NCBI GenBank assembly: GCA_008638375.1
Contig: CM018052.1
Location: forward strand, 22,383,571-22,447,570
Length of the DNA: 64,000 nucleotides
Source: Nyssa sinensis
Lineage: Eukaryota > Streptophyta > Magnoliopsida > Cornales > Nyssaceae
Reading direction: 5' to 3'
Within the stretch, counting starts at the first letter, position 1, and every line of letters begins with the position of its first letter. Below the pieces are notes generated by a model. It had not been told where the DNA came from and did not search any database. It saw only the letters and a list, made by a program, of their open reading frames with translations. Shown here one piece after another: positions 60,601 to 64,000 of this stretch. Both the position numbers and the translations under genes were made by a program.

Positions 60601-60680
60601 AGGAAACTGCGGTCGGTGGGGTTCGAACCCCTGACCTCACGCGCCCCACGCATTCTTTTCCACTCGGCCACGCGTGTGCG
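60601..60680 (-). other. antisense tRNA-like module (serine/leucine-like) in the solo LTR
   Basis: On the minus strand CGTGGCCGAGTGG (A-box-like, 60671-60659) is followed by GGGGTTCGAACCCC (B-box-like, 60632-60619). A (TA)n run sits on each side. It lacks a complete acceptor stem and is not called as a tRNA gene. The ORFs here (60504-60723) are products of this module and the TA runs. Confidence 0.55.
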
Positions 60681-60764
60681 TGTGTCCATGTACGAACATG
60701 ATATATATATATATATATATTAAAGTTAATTAAATCCGAAAATTTAAAAAGGGTGCAATTGCAC

Positions 60765-60832
60765 CTTACAGGATTCGAACGTGCGTGGTATAGGGAGGGA
60801 GATGGCACGCTGGCCAGTGTGCCATCCTATTC
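60765..60832 (-). other. second antisense tRNA-like module in the solo LTR
   Basis: On the minus strand GATGGCACACTGGCCAGC (60826 leftward) is followed by CACGTTCGAATCC (B-box-like, near 60783-60771). It resembles the 233-310 module of the other copy in order and orientation. Confidence 0.5.
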
Positions 60833-60974
60833 AACCTGTCATATTAATTGCAAAATAATATATATATATATATATATTATACTTAATCAAATTAATTTAA
60901 TTAAATGAAATTAATTAAATTAATTACTCCGAAATGAGCCGTTGTCCAAAAATTACAAGTTATATATGTAACCT

Positions 60975-61380
60975 TACTATCTTGGACCCCCTGAGCCCAT
61001 TGGTGAGGTTCACGACATGAGATGAGGTCCCGAAAAATTTGAGACCCCTAAAAAAATGTCAAAATGACCAAAATGCCCTTGCCCCATAGATAAGTCAAAC
61101 AAAGTCCAAATTAAATAAATGAATAGTGTATTTTTACTATTTTGGACATTCTGAGACTAATGGTAGGGTCTGTTTTACGAGACAGAGCCCGAAAAATAAA
61201 GTCACGTAAGGGGTAAATGACCAAAATACCCCTTGACCAAATTTGACAAGTTATTAATGTATTCTTACTATTTTGGACATTCTGAGTCCAATGGTGAGGT
61301 CCACGACATGAAACGGGGTCCCGAAAAATAAAGACACGTAAGGGGGTAAAATGACCAAAATGCCCCTAGTACCCCTAAAG
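60975..61380 (+). repeat. tandem sub-repeats inside the LTR, about 130-150-bp units
   Basis: The series TTTTGGAC(A/C)xxCTGAG - GGTGAGGTxC - CGAAAAATAAAG - TGACCAAAATGCCC recurs about three times, with a fourth partial unit near 61400-61450. Two related units are in 1-1992. Confidence 0.75.
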
Positions 61381-61710
61381 CCAAATGAAATCAGAGAAGG
61401 TCTAAACTGACTTTCTTGGACACTCCGGACTCAATGGTAGAGTCTAATTGACCAAAAGAGATGTCTAAACTAAAAAGACATAAAATTTGATAAATAGAAT
61501 CTGTCAGATGACTAAAAATGTAAGAAATGCCGAAGTACTAAACTGAGGCAAGTACGAGAAATGAAATACGAAAAGACACGATACGTAAACATGTTAAGTA
61601 AATAACTTTAAATTAAAGTTAATGGAACTCCCAGAAGAGTATGATTATAGAATTTGTTTTCTTGACACGGTAAATTGTGTTTTTAAACAGAGAATTTAAT
61701 AAACATAAAA

Positions 61711-61995
61711 ATGAGCCAAGAACGAGAAGTTACTCCTATGATGACGAGGGCACAACTAGCAAGGGATCCCAAACAGAAAGTTTTCCGGGAGAAACTAGAA
61801 AAACAACTCCAGCTGATTCAAAATCGCATTCGGATTTCCAAAACGAACGAAGTGTGCTGTGTTAGCCCCTTTATTTACAAGACTATCACTAAGGAGCAAC
61901 TAGCAGCTAGAAAGCTTAAGAAACAGGAGAATACGGAAACGTTGCAAGAATGGCTTCAAAGGTTAAAGAAAGCCAAGGGAAAAGCGCCCAAATAG
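61711..61995 (+). CDS. 94-codon ORF within the solo LTR, function unknown
   Basis: Starts at ATG 61711 (MSQEREVTPMMTRAQLARDP) and ends at TAG 61995. The product is highly charged, with a predicted-helical stretch (KLEKQLQLIQNRIR, EQLAARKLKKQENTETLQEW) and a basic tail (LKKAKGKAPK). I know no matching family. Long ORFs in LTRs can be chance; the biased, lysine/glutamine-rich helical composition is the only hint of a real protein. Confidence 0.25.
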   Translation: MSQEREVTPMMTRAQLARDPKQKVFREKLEKQLQLIQNRIRISKTNEVCCVSPFIYKTITKEQLAARKLKKQENTETLQEWLQRLKKAKGKAPK

Positions 61996-63320
61996 AGCAG
62001 GACTAGAAGTATAAGGTGAGTAACCCTGTGTTTGAATTGGAGATTTGACTCCATGATTTAAAAAGGGTTTTAAGTACAAGATATGAAGTATTTGAAGTTT
62101 CAAATTCAGTATTTACATGATTCAGTTTTTAATTGTTCTATTTTATAACCCTATTGTGACATGCCTAGTGATTGGTTTCTGCAACAGTTTTTCCTTCAAA
62201 TACTTTTCAGCATGTCTAGTTAAAATGCAATTATTGTTAAATATTCTGAATTTGCTTATTTCAATTATACGAATGTTTATTATGAATTTATGAAAAGTAT
62301 CTATGAGACAAGTCACATGATAAATGTTTTATAAGATGAATGGTGCATAAGCACTTAGACAGGATTCTGAGTTTTCAGTTGCCCTGTAAAATAGGCAGGA
62401 TTTTGGGTTTTACGGAACTCAATTGCCCTGTAAAATGCCCGGTAGTAGGATCTAATCCCCCAGGCAGATGAGATATCTCCATTTGTAAGTAAAACGGGTG
62501 TCTGGTTCGAAACGGATTCCACTAACGGAAGTGATAAGATGACAAATGATTTGAAAATGGAAGCAAGTTTTTACTCTCATTTTCGATATGCATATGTTTG
62601 AGTTTTATATACTCCATTTAAGAAATACATGATATGTTATATGTTTTGAAGTTCATATGTATAAGTTTAGCTTGAATGCTCTAAATATTTCAAAGCTACA
62701 TGTTTCAAGGAATGCATATATTCTGTATTTAATTATATGAACAATTGGTGGTGACTATTTTACAAACTCTTATGTACTAAACCACTGCTAATTAAAAAAT
62801 CCCATGACGAATACTGGAATTGCTCACAAGCTTAGATTAGCTTACCCGGACTTTGTTCGGACCCCCCTTTCAGGTAATTAGCAGCAGCCTTGACTTAAGG
62901 ATGACGATGACGAATCTGCTGATTTTGGGAAGATATGGTTAAATAGTTTCTTTTAAAGAACTTATGAACTCTAATAGTACTTTTTGTATTAGTAGACATT
63001 GTAAGGACATGTAATAAGCCCTCTGGGTAATCGAACATGTATTGTATCTAATGTTATAAGTCTTTAAGTTTTAGTTATACTCTGAATGTGTAACCATGTA
63101 TGCTATGTATGGAGCGACAGTACCGAACGGATGTGCATAATTTAAAATGAGAAAAGAAAAGAAAAAAGTTTTTCACGCTTCCGTAAAACGTATGTTGCAC
63201 ATCTATTCGATACCGCTGCATATGCGAGCCTTGTCCCGGGGCCCTCGGGTCTCGGGGCGGCGATCGCGATCCGGTAATCCGCTTAGGGTGGGTTTCGGGT
63301 CGTGACAAATAGTCCTAACA

Positions 63321-64000
63321 GAAGTACTGTTGAGAGTTAATTGAGTTGTATCATGAAGTACACAGTTGTTTTAGGATATTGTTACCATTACACTATACAC
63401 TTTTACATACTAAAATAGTAAATTAAACTTAATACATGAGAGTGTCTGTTTGAGATAGATCTGATCCAAACTTACCAAGAGCTTACCAATGCTTCGCCAT
63501 ATGAATATATGAGAATCATGCAGAAATAAGATATCCTTTAACTAAAATCTGACACGTTTTTTAATGATTACAAGGCTTAAGGACTCTACACCCAATAACT
63601 TGGTCAACATTACAACTGAATGACAGTTTTGTCTCACAGATTAGCCAATACTTGGGACGAATAGTCCTAACAGAAGTACTTTTGAGAGTTAATTGAGTTG
63701 TATCATGAAGTACACAGTTGTTTTAGGATAGTGTTACCATGTCACTAGACACTTTCACATATTAAAATAGTAAATTAAACTTAATACACGAGAGTGTTTG
63801 TTTGAGATAGATCTGATCCAAACTTACCAAGAGTTTACCAATGCTTCGCCATATGAATATGTGAGAGTCATGCAGAAATAAGACAACCTTTAACTGGAAT
63901 CTGACATGTTCTTTAATGATCACAAGGCTTACGGACTCTACACTTAATAAATTGGTCAACACTACAACTGAATGACAGTTTTGTCTCACAGATTAGCCAA
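63321..64000. repeat. 352-bp tandem repeats of the LTR/host junction
   Basis: Immediately right of the Sirevirus-like element, 63 bp of flank (GAAGTACTGTTGAGAGTTAA onward, 63321-63383) are followed by a second copy of the terminal 289 bp of the LTR (63384-63672), again followed by GAAGTACT... flank (to 63735), and a third LTR-end copy that runs off the window. The unit is 289 bp of LTR plus 63 bp of flank. ORFs inside (63762-63989 minus) are non-coding. Confidence 0.88.

Larger units (their letters stand above)
59177..63307 (+). mobile_element. 4.1-kb solo LTR (Ty3/Tekay-like) with AATAG target duplication
   Basis: It runs from TGTAATATCCCGACCCGGG to GGGTCGTGACA with AATAG at 59172-59176 and 63308-63312, and removing it restores the copia LTR. 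Contents from left: AT-rich and (GT)n/(GA)n microsatellites (59230-59635), a region near 60400-60500 rich in GGGTTGACTCG, two antisense tRNA-like modules, ~150-bp sub-repeats, a 94-codon ORF, and a 3' end shared with 1-1992. No gag or pol. Long for a solo LTR, so a non-autonomous element is the alternative, but no internal second LTR is visible. Confidence 0.83.
38299..63320 (-). mobile_element. Sirevirus-like Ty1/copia retrotransposon with nested insertions
   Basis: Homologous LTRs lie at 38299-39889 (3' LTR) and 57825-63320 (5' LTR, itself interrupted). Outside them, the 5-bp target duplication GAAGT is present at 38294-38298 and 63321-63325. Next to the 5' LTR is a methionine-tRNA-type primer-binding site; next to the 3' LTR a polypurine tract. 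Gag-pol occupies 57771-52960 and an extra ORF lies between pol and the 3' LTR. Without its nested insertions the element would be about 10.6 kb. Gag start motif, long coiled-coil gag, ~1.36-kb LTRs and the extra 3' ORF point to the Sirevirus (SIRE/Maximus) group. The LTRs differ at roughly 10-15% of positions by eye, so the insertion is old and it is inactive. Confidence 0.9.
57825..63320 (-). mobile_element. 5' LTR of the Sirevirus-like element, interrupted by a solo LTR
   Basis: Plus-strand ends are TGAGGGGTCC (57825) and GTCCTAACA (63320). Without the nested LTR and one target duplication it is about 1360 bp and aligns with 38299-39889. It has several ATTCGTTCGAACGAA-type phrases near 58590-58780. 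Small ORFs here (58922-59149) are not genes. Confidence 0.9.

Noticed and set aside
60601..60680. A tRNA-Ser or tRNA-Leu gene on the minus strand
   Set aside because: A and B boxes are present, but no closed acceptor stem or clear anticodon arm could be drawn.
60504..60723. Overlapping ORFs on both strands with SGKE/RGSNP-like phrases
   Set aside because: They are produced by the tRNA-like module and TA runs in the LTR, a known source of spurious plant ORFs.
59177..63307. A complete short retrotransposon rather than a solo LTR
   Set aside because: No internal repeat of its own ends, no primer-binding site and no gag or pol were found.

Overview
This is nuclear DNA of a flowering plant, almost certainly a eudicot. 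It is AT-rich, has intron-containing genes with GT-AG junctions, and is loaded with plant transposon families: Ty1/copia, Ty3-like solo LTRs, LINE, SINE, hAT and PIF/Harbinger relics, and an endogenous pararetrovirus. The species cannot be named from the sequence. No bacterial-style operon, CRISPR array or intact tRNA/rRNA gene is present.

Only two host genes are supported, both on the minus strand. The first (exons between 5281 and 16204) encodes an ankyrin-repeat protein kinase of the plant integrin-linked-kinase-like (Raf-like C1) family. Nine exons join in frame and the C-terminal exon(s) are missing from the window; retrotransposon DNA (1-4712) lies where they would be expected. The second (29377-36512) is a three-exon cyclic phosphodiesterase of the 2H family. 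As I recall, these two families are also neighbours on Arabidopsis chromosome 4, so this looks like a conserved pair pushed apart by transposons.

Layout: 1-1992 is the 3' part of a Ty3-like LTR inserted into a broken copia element (1993-4712). 4713-16480 is the kinase gene with transposon-filled introns. 16500-24200 is intergenic AT-rich DNA with repeats, a duplicated G-box block and a 530-bp hairpin element. 24500-29200 is a broken PIF/Harbinger transposase split by a 2.8-kb solo LTR. 29377-36512 is the phosphodiesterase gene, whose introns hold a SINE, a LINE 3' end and hAT-like MITEs. 38299-63320 is one 25-kb nested structure.

The nested structure is a Sirevirus-like copia element on the minus strand, bounded by 5-bp target duplications (GAAGT), with a primer-binding site, a polypurine tract, gag-pol and an extra ORF after pol. 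It has been invaded by three solo LTRs, each with its own target duplication, and by a caulimovirid-like endogenous pararetrovirus flanked by TA-dinucleotide runs. One of its LTRs carries a patch of Ty3-type protease sequence. Beyond its right end, the LTR/host junction is tandemly repeated with a 352-bp period. Every transposon or viral reading frame is broken, so the region is an archaeological record of insertions rather than a set of active genes.
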